Assembly (NCBI GenBank): GCA_903858685.1
Contig: CAIOJR010000166.1
Location: 1-64,000, forward strand
Source of the DNA: an uncultured Caulobacterales bacterium
Lineage (GTDB): Bacteria; Pseudomonadota; Alphaproteobacteria; Caulobacterales; Caulobacteraceae
Length of the DNA: 64,000 nt
Direction: 5' to 3'
Part shown: positions 1-14,257 of the stretch, piece by piece
How the letters are laid out: every line of letters begins with the position of its first letter
How positions within the stretch are numbered: the stretch's first letter is position 1
Program-made: the position numbers and the translations under genes
The notes under the pieces: model-generated
What the model was told of the DNA's origin: nothing
Database searches by the model: none
What the model saw: the letters and a program-made list of their open reading frames with translations, nothing else

Positions 1-182
1 GGCGGGAGTGACCCGCTGATTCAGGCGCATTTGACCCAACTTGAGACGCACAAGGTTCCAGAGCCTTTGCGATGCAAAAGCCCTGCCGATCTGCGTCTGA
101 AGGATGTCGCCAGATTGAGGATGATCCGCCTCTGGCCGGGCCGCCTCGCGTTCGGGCGCTACTCGCCCCGGCGAAGGATCGA

Positions 183-267
183 TGGTGCGGTCGAGAAGAC
201 TCGAACTTCCACGGGTTGCCCCACAGCGACCTCAACGCTGCGCGTCTACCAATTCCGCCACGACCGC
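183..267 (-). tRNA. tRNA-Leu (anticodon GAG)
   Basis: Reverse complement reads GCGGTCGTGGCGGAATTGGTAGACGCGCAGCGTTGAGGTCGCTG...GTTCGAGTCTTCTCGACCGCACCA. It has an acceptor stem, D-loop, long variable arm, TTCGA T-loop and encoded CCA. Confidence 0.95.
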
Positions 268-331
268 TCGCATCGGAGCGCGTGGGTAGCAAAGCTCGCA
301 GCGCTTGTGAAGAGCGCTTACGCTTTTATTC

Positions 332-586
332 TCAGCGAATGCCGCCCGCCATGAAATCATAGACATCGGCAGGGCCTGTCACACAGATGGCGATCCGGTC
401 CTCGTTGATCTGGATTTCACCGCGCGCCACCGGATGATTGTTGGCCAGGATCCAGACCTCTTCGTTTTCGCCGGCGTCCAGAGGGATCACAGCGCCCCGC
501 CCCATGCGCAACAATTGCTGCATGGGCAGCACGCTACGCCCCAGAAGTACGGAAATCTCGACATTGACGGCGTTGACCTGGCTCAC
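332..586 (-). CDS. fliN: FliN-family flagellar motor switch protein (SpoA domain); GTG start proposed at 586
   Basis: Translation VSQVNAVNVEISVLLGRSVLPMQQLLRMGRGAVIPLDAGENEEVWILANNHPVARGEIQINEDRIAICV has a typical SpoA/FliN C-terminal signature. Confidence 0.85.
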   Translation of the reverse strand: MSQVNAVNVEISVLLGRSVLPMQQLLRMGRGAVIPLDAGENEEVWILANNHPVARGEIQINEDRIAICVTGPADVYDFMAGGIR

Positions 587-664
587 TGCGTATAACTTCC
601 CTTGGACAAATCGCGGCAGGCAGGGTTTGAGTCGCGCCCTCTGCAGACTTACATTGGCGGGCAC

Positions 665-1390
665 ATGCTTGACCCATTGTTAACCCCCGAACAGGTTCCA
701 CCATTTCATCGCGTGGACCGCCGCCCTGTAGCGTGGGCGCGGTCGAGCGGCTATGTCGACTACCCACAGGCTGTTGCGGCGATGGAGGCGCGGGCGGCCG
801 CGATCGCGAATGGAGACGCACAGGAACTGATCTGGCTGCTGGAGCACCCCCCCATCTACACTGCAGGCGTCTCCGCAAAGAGCGACGATCTGATCCAGCC
901 GGACCGGTTCCCCGTCTATCCGTCAGGTCGCGGCGGACAGTTCACCTATCACGGCCCTGGGCAGCGCGTCGCCTATGTGATGCTGGACCTGCGAGAGCGC
1001 GGCCGCGACGTCCACGGCTTTGTTACGGCTCTGGAGCGTTGGATCATCGGCGCGCTGGACGTGTTCGCGATAAGGGGGGAGATCCGCAAGGACAGGGTCG
1101 GCGTGTGGGTGGAGCGCAAGGCGCCCGGCGCGCCCGCTCGCGAGGACAAGATCGCGGCCATAGGCGTCAAGCTCCGCCGATGGGTCTCCTTCCACGGCGT
1201 GAGCCTGAATGTGGAGCCGGACCTTGGCCATTTTACCGGCATTGTCCCCTGCGGCATAAGGCAGCACGGCGTGACAAGCCTGGTGGACCTTGGCCATACC
1301 GTCACCCTGGATGACGCAGACCAAGCCTTGAAAACCAGTTTTCAGACCGTGTTCGGTCCGGTCGCCGACTCAGCGCCCCCGATTTCCTAA
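665..1390 (+). CDS. lipB: lipoyl(octanoyl) transferase LipB
   Basis: Motifs [24 protein letters not shown] and [25 protein letters not shown] at 665. Confidence 0.93.
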   Translation: MLDPLLTPEQVPPFHRVDRRPVAWARSSGYVDYPQAVAAMEARAAAIANGDAQELIWLLEHPPIYTAGVSAKSDDLIQPDRFPVYPSGRGGQFTYHGPGQRVAYVMLDLRERGRDVHGFVTALERWIIGALDVFAIRGEIRKDRVGVWVERKAPGAPAREDKIAAIGVKLRRWVSFHGVSLNVEPDLGHFTGIVPCGIRQHGVTSLVDLGHTVTLDDADQALKTSFQTVFGPVADSAPPIS

Positions 1391-1794
1391 GCCGTTGCTG
1401 TGGCCTTCTGCGGATTGGCGCCGAAACGATTGGCCCCCTCCTCACCCGGCATCAGGCCAAGCTCCACCACCGACCAGACAATCACCAGCAGAAACAGCGA
1501 ACGCAGGCCCGAGGGTTGCGGCCAGACCATGCCAAAGGCCAAGAGGACCAGCGCGGCCCACCAGCCCGACCGCCCACGATCATGCAGCCGCTTCGACAGG
1601 ACGCAGGCCGAGCTGAACAGAAGGCCCGCATAGAAGAACAGCGCCGTGAGATTTTGCACGATCTGGGGCGCGGCGTTCTCGAACAACAACAGCGCGCCGA
1701 TGATCACCGCCATGGCCACCAGAAAGGGCAGCCGGGGCATGCGCCCGCTGGATGAGAAAAAGAGTAGCCCCCAGTCAAACGGTCCGCCGTTCAT
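1387..1794 (-). CDS. DUF805 family membrane protein
   Basis: Small hydrophobic protein with the [13 protein letters not shown] motif typical of DUF805. Confidence 0.85.
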   Translation of the reverse strand: MNGGPFDWGLLFFSSSGRMPRLPFLVAMAVIIGALLLFENAAPQIVQNLTALFFYAGLLFSSACVLSKRLHDRGRSGWWAALVLLAFGMVWPQPSGLRSLFLLVIVWSVVELGLMPGEEGANRFGANPQKATATA

Positions 1795-1983
1795 AAATCC
1801 TGCGCCTCATGATTCCCGACGCCGACGCGCAGGGGTGCAAACGAGAGTTTGTCCGGGAAGACGGAAATCCGGCTTTCCCCATACAACCGACGGCCATCCC
1901 GCCAGAGAGACTCTGGCCGGTTCCATTCGAACCTGACAGATTCTAGGCCCTGACGCGCCGAAGGAAAAGCGGTGTGTGGAAAA

Positions 1984-3975
<1,992 letters not shown>

Positions 3976-4127
3976 GGGCGCGTCTTCCCCCTTAAACCTC
4001 TTCAGCAGGCTGGCGCGCACTGAAGCCGGATTGCGAGTTAGACGCGCCAATCGCGCTTGGCAATCATGACGTTACGGCTTGCCTGCCAAAGTCGCGCAAT
4101 CCGCCGCCCGGGATTTGCACACCGTCG

Positions 4128-5993
4128 CTAAAGGTCGGCGTTCACATCCACCCAGGATGCGCCGGTCTGGGTGATGAAGCAGGGCCGTCCGGCAACGGTC
4201 AGCAAAGCCGCCGTCGCATCGACCTGAGCGGATGTCGGCGAGTGGTATGAGGCGCCAAGGGCGGTCAAACTCGCCGTTGTCACCCCGTCCGTGACGGTGA
4301 ACGCGCCGCTCATTGTCACGGTCGGCGTCGTGCGCATCGTCACCGGATGGGGGCCGCCCAACCTGTAAACCGTCCCTGCCCCGGCTGTGACCCCTGTCCA
4401 GTTCGGCGGCGTTGCGCGATAATAGTAACGCTGGCACATCGAAAGCTCCAGCGAGGCGGGCCGCACCTCGAAAGGCGTGGCGACGAGCCCCGGCTCCAGC
4501 TGGATCGCGGCAAGACCGCGTGTCGCGCTCGCGATCGCTCCGAACTGGAACTCGATACCTATGCCCCCCGTTGCAGACGCCGTCAGGGTCGGCGTCACCG
4601 TGAAGCGGTTCCACCCTGCGGTCAGCGCCGCAAGGGTGAAAGTGTGGGTCTGGGTGCGGGTCGCGACCTGGTCCGGCGTGGCGAACGCATAAAGGTTCAA
4701 GGTGACGGACGCCGCAGCCGATGCATAGATATAGCCGGACAGCGTGACCGGCAGGCCCGCCAGGTCGGCGATCATCGCGCTTTCCACCGAATGGGTGATC
4801 GTCATCCCCTGGTTCGCCGGTCCGCCCGTCATCTGGAGGCTGTTGGGCGCGCCGCTCGGCAGGCCCGACGTCGCCGGCTTGACCGTGCAGACCCCGCCGG
4901 AGGTCAGAGCGGCCCACCGATCCGCCGTGAATTGGCTTGTTGCGCCAGACACGGAGAAGCTGGATCCCCTTTGCCAGATGCGAAACCCGCCATTCACAAT
5001 CCGATTGCGAAATCCCGTCGCCGTGGTTGGCGCAACGGCGGCGCCCTGCGGAAAGCTGACCTGACCCGTAGTGCGGTCAATGATCACGGCCTGGGTCCAG
5101 TTCGCGCCGTCCGGCGACACATTGATGTGAAACTGGTCGTCCGCCGTCAGCCCCATCTCTGCCCGACCGCTGAAATTGTCCTGGAACAGGATGGAAGCCG
5201 TATTGGCGCTGGCCGCCTTGCTGACATAGACGCGCATGTCGCCCGTGCCGCCCGGCGTGGAGACCGGTGTCGCTGCAAGCAGGGCCGAATTGGCGCCGAC
5301 GTTCAGAAGATTGGTCGCGCCTTGCGGGAAACTGACCTGCCCGGACGTACGGTCTATGATCAGAGCCTGTTTCCAGTTGGCGCCGTCCGCAGAGACATTG
5401 ATGTGGAACTGATCATCCACCGTCAGGCCCACCTCCGCCCGAGCGCTGAAATTGTCCTGAAACAGCACCGAGGCCGTATTGGCGGCGCTGGCCTTGCTCA
5501 CATAGATGCGGACATCGCCTGTTCCGCCATATTGCGGCGTCGTCGCCGAAAACAGCGATCCATTGGCGTTGACCGTCAAGGGATTTGACGCACTCGCCGT
5601 GGCCCCGACGCCCAGCAGCGGAATGTTCTGATAGCTGACCGGCGGGGCGATACTGGTCCACCCCGTGGCGGAATTGACCACCACAATCGCTTCATCAACC
5701 AGATAGACCATCATTCCCAGGGGCGCAGGCAGCACGCTCCAGCCGCCCGCCTCGTAACGCATCAGGGTTCCAGCGGCGCGTCCCGCCCAGTCCGCGCCCG
5801 TCGCACCTGCGGGAAGCATCCAGATCTGGCCGTCGCCCGGCACGGCAGGTTCGGCCGCGACCTTGCGGCTCTGGACCGTGGTCTGGACCAGACCATCCAG
5901 CACGGCCATGGCCTGATTGAGCGTGACATATTTCTGCGCCTGGCTGGCCGCCAGATAGGGCAAGGACAGGCGGGGCGTGGCGGTGTTGGACAT
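4128..5993 (-). CDS. DUF2793 domain-containing phage-tail/GTA-type protein
   Basis: N-terminus MSNTATPRLSLPYLAASQAQKYVTLNQAMAVLDGLVQ matches DUF2793. Contains two tandem ~90-aa repeats. Confidence 0.8.
   Translation of the reverse strand: MSNTATPRLSLPYLAASQAQKYVTLNQAMAVLDGLVQTTVQSRKVAAEPAVPGDGQIWMLPAGATGADWAGRAAGTLMRYEAGGWSVLPAPLGMMVYLVDEAIVVVNSATGWTSIAPPVSYQNIPLLGVGATASASNPLTVNANGSLFSATTPQYGGTGDVRIYVSKASAANTASVLFQDNFSARAEVGLTVDDQFHINVSADGANWKQALIIDRTSGQVSFPQGATNLLNVGANSALLAATPVSTPGGTGDMRVYVSKAASANTASILFQDNFSGRAEMGLTADDQFHINVSPDGANWTQAVIIDRTTGQVSFPQGAAVAPTTATGFRNRIVNGGFRIWQRGSSFSVSGATSQFTADRWAALTSGGVCTVKPATSGLPSGAPNSLQMTGGPANQGMTITHSVESAMIADLAGLPVTLSGYIYASAAASVTLNLYAFATPDQVATRTQTHTFTLAALTAGWNRFTVTPTLTASATGGIGIEFQFGAIASATRGLAAIQLEPGLVATPFEVRPASLELSMCQRYYYRATPPNWTGVTAGAGTVYRLGGPHPVTMRTTPTVTMSGAFTVTDGVTTASLTALGASYHSPTSAQVDATAALLTVAGRPCFITQTGASWVDVNADL
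5043..5579 (-). repeat. Two tandem ~91-aa (~273-bp) internal repeats within the DUF2793 protein
   Basis: GGTGD(V/M)R(I/V)YVSKA(S/A)(A/S)ANTAS(V/I)LFQDNFS(A/G)RAE(V/M)GLT(V/A)DDQFHINVS(A/P)DGANW(K/T)QA(L/V)IIDRT(S/T)GQVSFPQGA occurs twice. Confidence 0.9.
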
Positions 5994-6077
5994 GGGGCGC
6001 GGGCCTCTGCAGCGGATGAACTCGTCCGCTCAAGAATGCGCGCGCCCTGCTGGCCGGGGATAAGTTTGCCTCGTCGC

Positions 6078-7085
6078 CTATTGCGCCGCCAGCGCGATGC
6101 GCGGCTTGCGGGTCAGCGCCACCTTGGCCGCCAGTTCCTCCTGCGCCTCTTCATATTCCTTGCGCAGTCGGGCGATCATCTCCGCCACCGGCGGCGCCGA
6201 GGTCACCGCGCCGATGCCCTGCCCGCAGCCCCAGATGTCGCGCCAGGCCTTGGCGTCCTGATTGCCGCCCGAACCGAAATTCATCTTCGACGGATCGCTT
6301 TCCGGCAGATGGTCAGGATCAAGCCCGGCCTTGACGATGGACGGCCGCAGATAGTTGCCATGCACGCCGGTGAAGAGGTTCGAATAGACGATGTCATCGG
6401 CGGAGCTTTCGACGATCATGTCCTTGTAACCCTGCGCTGCATTCGCCTCCTGGGTGGCGATGAAGGCGGAGCCGATATAGGCTAGATCAGCGCCCATGGC
6501 CTGGGCCGCCAGGATGGAGCGACCACAGGCGATCGAGCCGGACAAGGCGACCGGACCGTCAAACCACTGGCGGATTTCCTGGATGAGCGCAAAGGGCGAC
6601 AGGGTGCCGGCGTGCCCGCCCGCGCCCGCGGCTACGGGGATAAGTCCATCGGCGCCCTTTTCCACCGCCTTGTGCGCGAAGCTGTTGGTGATCACGTCAT
6701 GCAGCACCACGCCGCCATAGCTGTGGATGGCCTCATTGACCTCTACCCGCGCGCCGAGCGAGGTGATGATGACCGGCGCCTTGTGCTTGACGCAAAGCTC
6801 CAGATCCTGCTCCAGCCGGTTATTGGTCCGGTGCACGATCTGGTTGACGGCGAAGGGCGCCGACAGCTCGTCCGGATGATCACGATCCCAGGCAGCCAGC
6901 TCTTCAGTGATCTGGTGGAGCCACTCGTCCAGCAGAGAGATGGGGCGCGCGTTCAATGAGGGGAAGGAACCGCAGACGCCCGCCTTGCACTGGGCGATGA
7001 CCAGATCCGGCGTGGAGATGATGAACAGCGGCGAGCCGATCACGGGCAGGCGAAGGCGATCACGAAGGACGGGCGGCAGAGCCAT
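6078..7085 (-). CDS. nitronate monooxygenase / 2-nitropropane dioxygenase family
   Basis: LPVIGSPLFIISTPDLVIAQCKAGVCGSFPSLNARP, GAGGHAGTLSPFALIQEIR and ALSGSIACGRSILAAQAMGADLAYIGSAFIAT. Confidence 0.88.
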   Translation of the reverse strand: MALPPVLRDRLRLPVIGSPLFIISTPDLVIAQCKAGVCGSFPSLNARPISLLDEWLHQITEELAAWDRDHPDELSAPFAVNQIVHRTNNRLEQDLELCVKHKAPVIITSLGARVEVNEAIHSYGGVVLHDVITNSFAHKAVEKGADGLIPVAAGAGGHAGTLSPFALIQEIRQWFDGPVALSGSIACGRSILAAQAMGADLAYIGSAFIATQEANAAQGYKDMIVESSADDIVYSNLFTGVHGNYLRPSIVKAGLDPDHLPESDPSKMNFGSGGNQDAKAWRDIWGCGQGIGAVTSAPPVAEMIARLRKEYEEAQEELAAKVALTRKPRIALAAQ

Positions 7086-7265
7086 ATTGTCTCCCTGGAC
7101 ACTTGGTTGGTTATGTTGACGCGGTTAAAGCCCGCCAAATCGAGCTTAACAATGCTCAGATATAGACTTTTGGGCAATGCTGACCAAGGGTCAGATGCTT
7201 GACGCCCGGCGCCAACCGGGGGCAAGTCCGGCGCAATTGGGTTCAATTCAGATCGAGAGGCCCTG

Positions 7266-9091
7266 GTGACACTGGCGGCGACCCCTCTGGCCGGAGATTT
7301 CCCGGCCCCGACGCGTGATGCATGGCTGGCGCTGGTGGAAACGGTGTTGAAGGGACAGCCCTTCGACAAGCGACTGGTGAAACTGTCCGCGGACGGCGTC
7401 GCCGTGCAGCCCCTCTACACGGCTGAAAACTCAAGCCCCCCGGCGGGCCCCCTGACAGCGCCGCGCGATCCCGAACGTCCCTGGGACCTGCGCAGCCAGA
7501 TCGCTCATCCCGACCCCGCCACCGCCAACCAGCAGGGGCTGCACGAACTGGAAAACGGCGCGGCCTCTCTTCTGGTCCGCCTCGACCCGACCGGCCAGAC
7601 TGGCGTGGCGGCGACGGACAGTCTGATCTGGCCAGGGTTCTGGACGGCGTCCTGCTCGACCTGGCGCCTGTTGCGCTTGACGCGGGTTATCTCGGTCCGC
7701 AAGCCGCAGACTGGCTGGGAGAGCTAGGCAAGATGGCGCCCCATGCGCCGCTCGCCTTCCACATGGACCCGCTGAGCGCACTGGCCCAGTCCGGCGCAAG
7801 TCCGGGTCCGGTGGAGAGCCATATCATTCTGGCGGCCCAGACCGGCGCGCGCTGGGCGGTCCCCTATGCTCGGGCCAGCCTGTTCCTGGCGTCCGGTCGC
7901 GTCGTGCACGAGGCCGGCGGATCAGAAGGTCAGGAGCTTGGCTTCGCTCTGGCCACCGCCTTGACCTACGCCAAGGCGCTGGTGCGCGCCGGCCTGCCTC
8001 TGGCCGACGCCTTTGGCCGGATCGTGCTGGGCCTGAGCACGGACGAGACCTATTTCTACAGTCTGGCCAAGGTCCGCGCCGCGCGAATCCTGTGGTCGCG
8101 GATGACGGGCGCCTGCGGCGTGACCGTCGAAGCCCGGATCGAGGCCCGCTCTTCGGCGCGAATGCTGTCGCAGCTTGATCCCTGGGTGAACCTGCTGCGC
8201 CTGACCGCCGCAGGCTTCGCGGCCGGCGTGGGCGGCGCCGATGTCGTCACCCTGGCGCCCTTCACCGAGCCTCTGGGCCGCTCCACCGTCTTCGCCCGCC
8301 GTCAGGCGCGCAACACCCAGCTTGTCCTGATGGAAGAGGCGCAGCTGGGTCGCGTGGCCGATCCCGCCGCAGGGGCCTGGTATCTGGAGACCCTGACCGA
8401 CCAGATGGCCCGCTCCGCCTGGGCGGTCTTCCAGAAGATCGAAACTGCGGGCGGCCTGATCGCGGCCCTGTCGGCGGGCGGATTGCAGTCCGAGGTCCTG
8501 TCGGTCCGTCAAAAGCGCGCCGCCGACATCGCCACGCGAAAGGCCGGCCTGATCGGCGTGACGGAGTTCCCGATCCTGACCGACGCCAGGGTCGAACTGG
8601 ACGAGGTTGATCCCTCCGCCTTCGCCAAACCCTCTCCCCGCGTCCAGATGCCGGGGCCGGACGGCCACTGTTCGCCCCTGCCCGCCTGGCGCGCCGCCGA
8701 AGCCTTCGAGGCCCTGCGCGCACGGGCCGTGGCTCTGGGCGGGCCACAAGCCATATTGGCCACGCTCGGGCCGGTGAAGGATCACGCCGCCCGCCTGGGC
8801 TTCTCCACCAACGCCCTGGCCGCCGCCGGGATCGCCGCGACGTCGCGCGCCGCGACCGACATCACCCTGGCGGAGCATCCTCTGGTGGTCATCTGCGGCG
8901 CGGACGAGGCCTATCTGACCGAGGGCGAATCCGCCGCTCGCGCGCTCAAGGCCGCTGGCGCGCGCCGGGTGGTCATAGCCGGCCGGCCATCCAATTCCGA
9001 AGCCCTGAGCGCCGCAGGCGTCGACAGCTTCATCTTTGCGGGCTGCGATCTGCAGGCTGCCCTGGCTTCTGCACTGGAGGTGTTCGCATGA
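7266..9091 (+). pseudogene. mutA: methylmalonyl-CoA mutase small subunit (MutA), split by an apparent 1-nt frameshift near 7624
   Basis: The ORF at 7266 (GTG) continues as MutA only to about TDSL. The homologous continuation DLARVLDGVLLDLAPVALDAGYLGPQAADWLGELGKMAPHAPLAFHMDPLSALAQSG is in another frame from 7625 onward. Confidence 0.8.
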
Positions 9092-9467
9092 CCCAGACCT
9101 TCACCACCAAGACCTGGGCGCAGGTCAAGCCCTTCACCGGACGCGTCGCCAGTCAGGACGACGTGACGGCGGAACAGGCGGTCTACGCCCTGTCCGACAC
9201 CTTCAACGGCCAGGCCATCGAGGGCGAGTTCCCCCAACCGGTCATCTGGTATGATGATGACGAGGAATATGGCGCGCTGGTCATCCAGGCCGAGGCGCAC
9301 GACACCGAAGAGGGCGAGACCCTCGAAGTTCTGGGCCTGCTCCTGCCCAATGGCGACACGGTGGTCGCCTTTGCCGATGATGTGGACGAGGTGGACGCCA
9401 CGGATCCCTTCTGGGTCGCGCTGGTCGAGGCCTATGACGACTATGACGACGAAGACGGAGACATGCA

Positions 9468-9471
<4 letters not shown>
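9088..9471 (+). CDS. small acidic protein of unknown function encoded between mutA and mutB
   Basis: 127-aa ORF with ATGA overlap to mutA and GTGA overlap to mutB. Very Asp/Glu-rich C-terminus ([14 protein letters not shown]). Confidence 0.8.
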
Positions 9472-11630
<2,159 letters not shown>

Positions 11631-11640
11631 AAGGACACCG

Positions 11641-11675
11641 CCCGCACCTTTCGGCTAGATGGCCGCAGGTGCGGG
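11641..11675. terminator. Large hairpin between convergent mutB and the next gene
   Basis: CCCGCACCT...AGGTGCGGG perfect 9-bp stem with an inner CGGC/GCCG stem. No clear U-tract. Confidence 0.45.
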
Positions 11676-11700
11676 TCTGTGACCGGCGAAAGCGCGAGGA

Positions 11701-12156
11701 TCAGGCGGGCGTCTTCTTCGCGCGCGGCTTGCGCGGCGTGACCGGCTTTTCTGCGGCCCGTTCAGCGACCGGCGCGGGTTCCACGGCCGCCTTTATAACC
11801 GGCTGGATCTCAGCGGGCGCGGCGTCGACTGTGTCTGTCGCAACCGGGTCCGGCGTTTCAACAGGCAGATCGGCGACGGCTTCAAGCGCCGATATCTCAT
11901 CCTTGGCCAGCGCCGTTGTGTCTTCCACGACGCTCATCTCGGCCCCAATCAGCTTGGCCGCCCGTGTCGACGGCCTGGCGCCCATCGTGGCGGCGACCGC
12001 CTCGTTCACCGCAGTCTGACGCGCCAGACTGGCCAGCCACCAATAGGCCATGCCGGTCGTCGCGGCGGCGAAAAAGGTCGGCCAGAGCGGTGAGACCAGT
12101 CCCACGGACAGATTCATGACCCGTGTAGGGTCGACAGACTTCTGATCAATCCACAT
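11701..12156 (-). CDS. hypothetical Ala/Pro-rich protein with hydrophobic N-terminal segment and basic tail
   Basis: MWIDQKSVDPTRVMNLSVGLVSPLWPTFFAAATTGMAYWW...KPVTPRKPRAKKTPA. ATG at 12156 preferred. Confidence 0.6.
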   Translation of the reverse strand: MWIDQKSVDPTRVMNLSVGLVSPLWPTFFAAATTGMAYWWLASLARQTAVNEAVAATMGARPSTRAAKLIGAEMSVVEDTTALAKDEISALEAVADLPVETPDPVATDTVDAAPAEIQPVIKAAVEPAPVAERAAEKPVTPRKPRAKKTPA

Positions 12157-12282
12157 GTGCGCCTCATTGTTTGTCGCAAGAAGGAATGACGACGAAATAT
12201 TGTGCGACGCAACATAACACAGCGCCAATCCTCTCGCATCTGCGAAATCGCAAATTCACGCCATGGCTCTACGCGGCTCAAA

Positions 12283-13128
12283 TCAGGCCCTGAAAGAGGT
12301 CACCCGGGCCAGGGCGCCCGCCTCCCCCAGATGGGTCGCCACCCAGTCGCAGACGGCCTGAGCCTGAGGCGCCACGCCGGTCTCCCCCAGCAGGATGAGG
12401 GCCGTTCCGTTCATTTTCATCGGATTGATCAGGGGCCGCAGCCGCGCCTGCGCCACCAGCCCGCGCCCCTCGGCGAAGGGCTCCAGTCGACGCAAAAGAC
12501 TGTCAAAGGTCTCCAGATCCTTGATCGGCGCCCAGATGGCGACGACGGGCCGGGGCCGCCTCTGCAAAAGCTGGCGCGCGGTCTCCACCAGACGGTCATA
12601 ATCGTCGCCCCGCTCGAACGGCGGATCGATCAGGACCAGCAGTCGCCGCGCCGGATCCATCCTCAAACCCTGCACCGTCTCATAGCCGTCGCTCTGGCTG
12701 GCGGTCCCGTCCGGGCCGTCCGTCCGGCGCAGCTTGCGCAGGGTCTCGCTCAGGGTGCGCGCATCGTCGGGGCGCAATTCGCAACCCAGATAACGGTCAT
12801 TGCACCCCAGAGCGCCCATGCAAAGGGCGGGCGAGCCGGGATAGAGCCGGATGGGGCCGCCTTTGTTCAGCGCGCTCGTCTGGGCGATCAGGGGCGCAAA
12901 GGCGGCTGGCGTTTCGGCGTTCGCCATCAGCCGCAATATGCCTGCCGCCGCCTCGCCCGACCGTGTCGCCTCCTCGCCCAGAAGATCATAGACCCCCGCC
13001 CCCGCATGGGTGTCCACCACGCTGACCGGCTGGCCCTGCGCCTTCAGTTCCGCAATCAGGGCCAATAGCAGGGCGTGCTTGATCAGGTCGGCGAAATTGC
13101 CGGCATGATAGTGGTGGCGGTAGTTCAT
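12283..13128 (-). CDS. rlmJ: 23S rRNA (adenine(2030)-N6)-methyltransferase RlmJ
   Basis: MNYRHHYHAGNFADLIKHALLLALI and VLIDPPFERGDDYDRL. Confidence 0.92.
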   Translation of the reverse strand: MNYRHHYHAGNFADLIKHALLLALIAELKAQGQPVSVVDTHAGAGVYDLLGEEATRSGEAAAGILRLMANAETPAAFAPLIAQTSALNKGGPIRLYPGSPALCMGALGCNDRYLGCELRPDDARTLSETLRKLRRTDGPDGTASQSDGYETVQGLRMDPARRLLVLIDPPFERGDDYDRLVETARQLLQRRPRPVVAIWAPIKDLETFDSLLRRLEPFAEGRGLVAQARLRPLINPMKMNGTALILLGETGVAPQAQAVCDWVATHLGEAGALARVTSFRA

Positions 13129-13203
13129 CGGTCGATTTCCATCAACGCCCTTGCGAAAGCCGGGCGCGCGCTAGATCTAAGGCGCGCACCGCAACATAGG
13201 GAG

Positions 13204-14250
13204 ATGTTCATGCGCTATCGCCAGCTTGGCCGTACAGGCCTTTTTGTATCCGAGATGTGTCTGGGCGCCATGACCTTTGGCGGCGCCGGTCGCTGGCTGG
13301 CCATCGGCCAGCAGGATCAGCAGACCGCCGAGGACCTGATCCAGACCAGCCTGGACCACGGAGTCAATTTCATCGACACCGCCGATGTCTATTCCGACGG
13401 CATGTCGGAGAAGATCCTGGGGCAGGGCCTGAAGAACCTCGGCGTCAAGCGCTCGGACGTGGTGATCGCCACCAAGGTCTATGGCCAGATGGGAACGGGT
13501 CCCAACGATATGGGCGCCAGTCGCGGCCACATCATGGACGGCGTGCAGCGCAGTCTGGAGCGGCTGCAACTGGACCATATCGACCTCTATCAGATCCACG
13601 CCAATGACAGCGTGACCCCGGTCGAGGAAACGGTCCGCGCCCTGGACGACCTGGTAAGGCAGGGTCTGGTGCGCTATGTCGGCGTGTCCAACTGGCAGGC
13701 ATGGAAGATCATGAAGGCGCTGGGCTATGCGGAGCACCGGAACCTGGCCCGGTTCGAAACCCTGCAAGCCTATTATACCATTGCCGGACGCGACCTGGAG
13801 CGCGAGATTGCGCCACTGCTGCAGGATCAGAAGATGGGCCTGATGGTCTGGTCGCCACTGGCGGGCGGATTATTGTCGGGCAAGTTCGGTCCCGGCTCCA
13901 ACGGTCCCGAAGGCGCGCGCCGTGTCTCCTTCGACTTCCCGCCGGTCAATCGCGACAGGGCCTGGGCCTGCGTGGCCGCCATGCGCGAGGTCGCCGCCGC
14001 CCATGACACGTCGGTCGCCCGCGTCGCACTCGCCTGGCTTCTGGCCAAGCCGTGGGTCACAACCGTGATCATCGGCGCCAAGACCCGGGAGCAGCTCGAA
14101 GACAATCTGGCCGCCGCAGAGCTGACACTCACCGATGCGGAACTGGCGAGCCTGGACGCCGTCAGCGCGCTGGCCCCGGAATATCCGGGCTGGATGCTGG
14201 GCGTGCAGGGCGCCGCCCGCCTTCCGCAACCCTTCAAGAAGAAGCCGTGA
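13204..14250 (+). CDS. aldo/keto reductase
   Basis: MRYRQLGRTGLFVSEMCLGAMTFGG, NFIDTADVYSDGMSEKILG and YQIHANDSVTPVEETVRALDDLV. Confidence 0.92.
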   Translation: MFMRYRQLGRTGLFVSEMCLGAMTFGGAGRWLAIGQQDQQTAEDLIQTSLDHGVNFIDTADVYSDGMSEKILGQGLKNLGVKRSDVVIATKVYGQMGTGPNDMGASRGHIMDGVQRSLERLQLDHIDLYQIHANDSVTPVEETVRALDDLVRQGLVRYVGVSNWQAWKIMKALGYAEHRNLARFETLQAYYTIAGRDLEREIAPLLQDQKMGLMVWSPLAGGLLSGKFGPGSNGPEGARRVSFDFPPVNRDRAWACVAAMREVAAAHDTSVARVALAWLLAKPWVTTVIIGAKTREQLEDNLAAAELTLTDAELASLDAVSALAPEYPGWMLGVQGAARLPQPFKKKP

Positions 14251-14257
14251 TCGCGCC

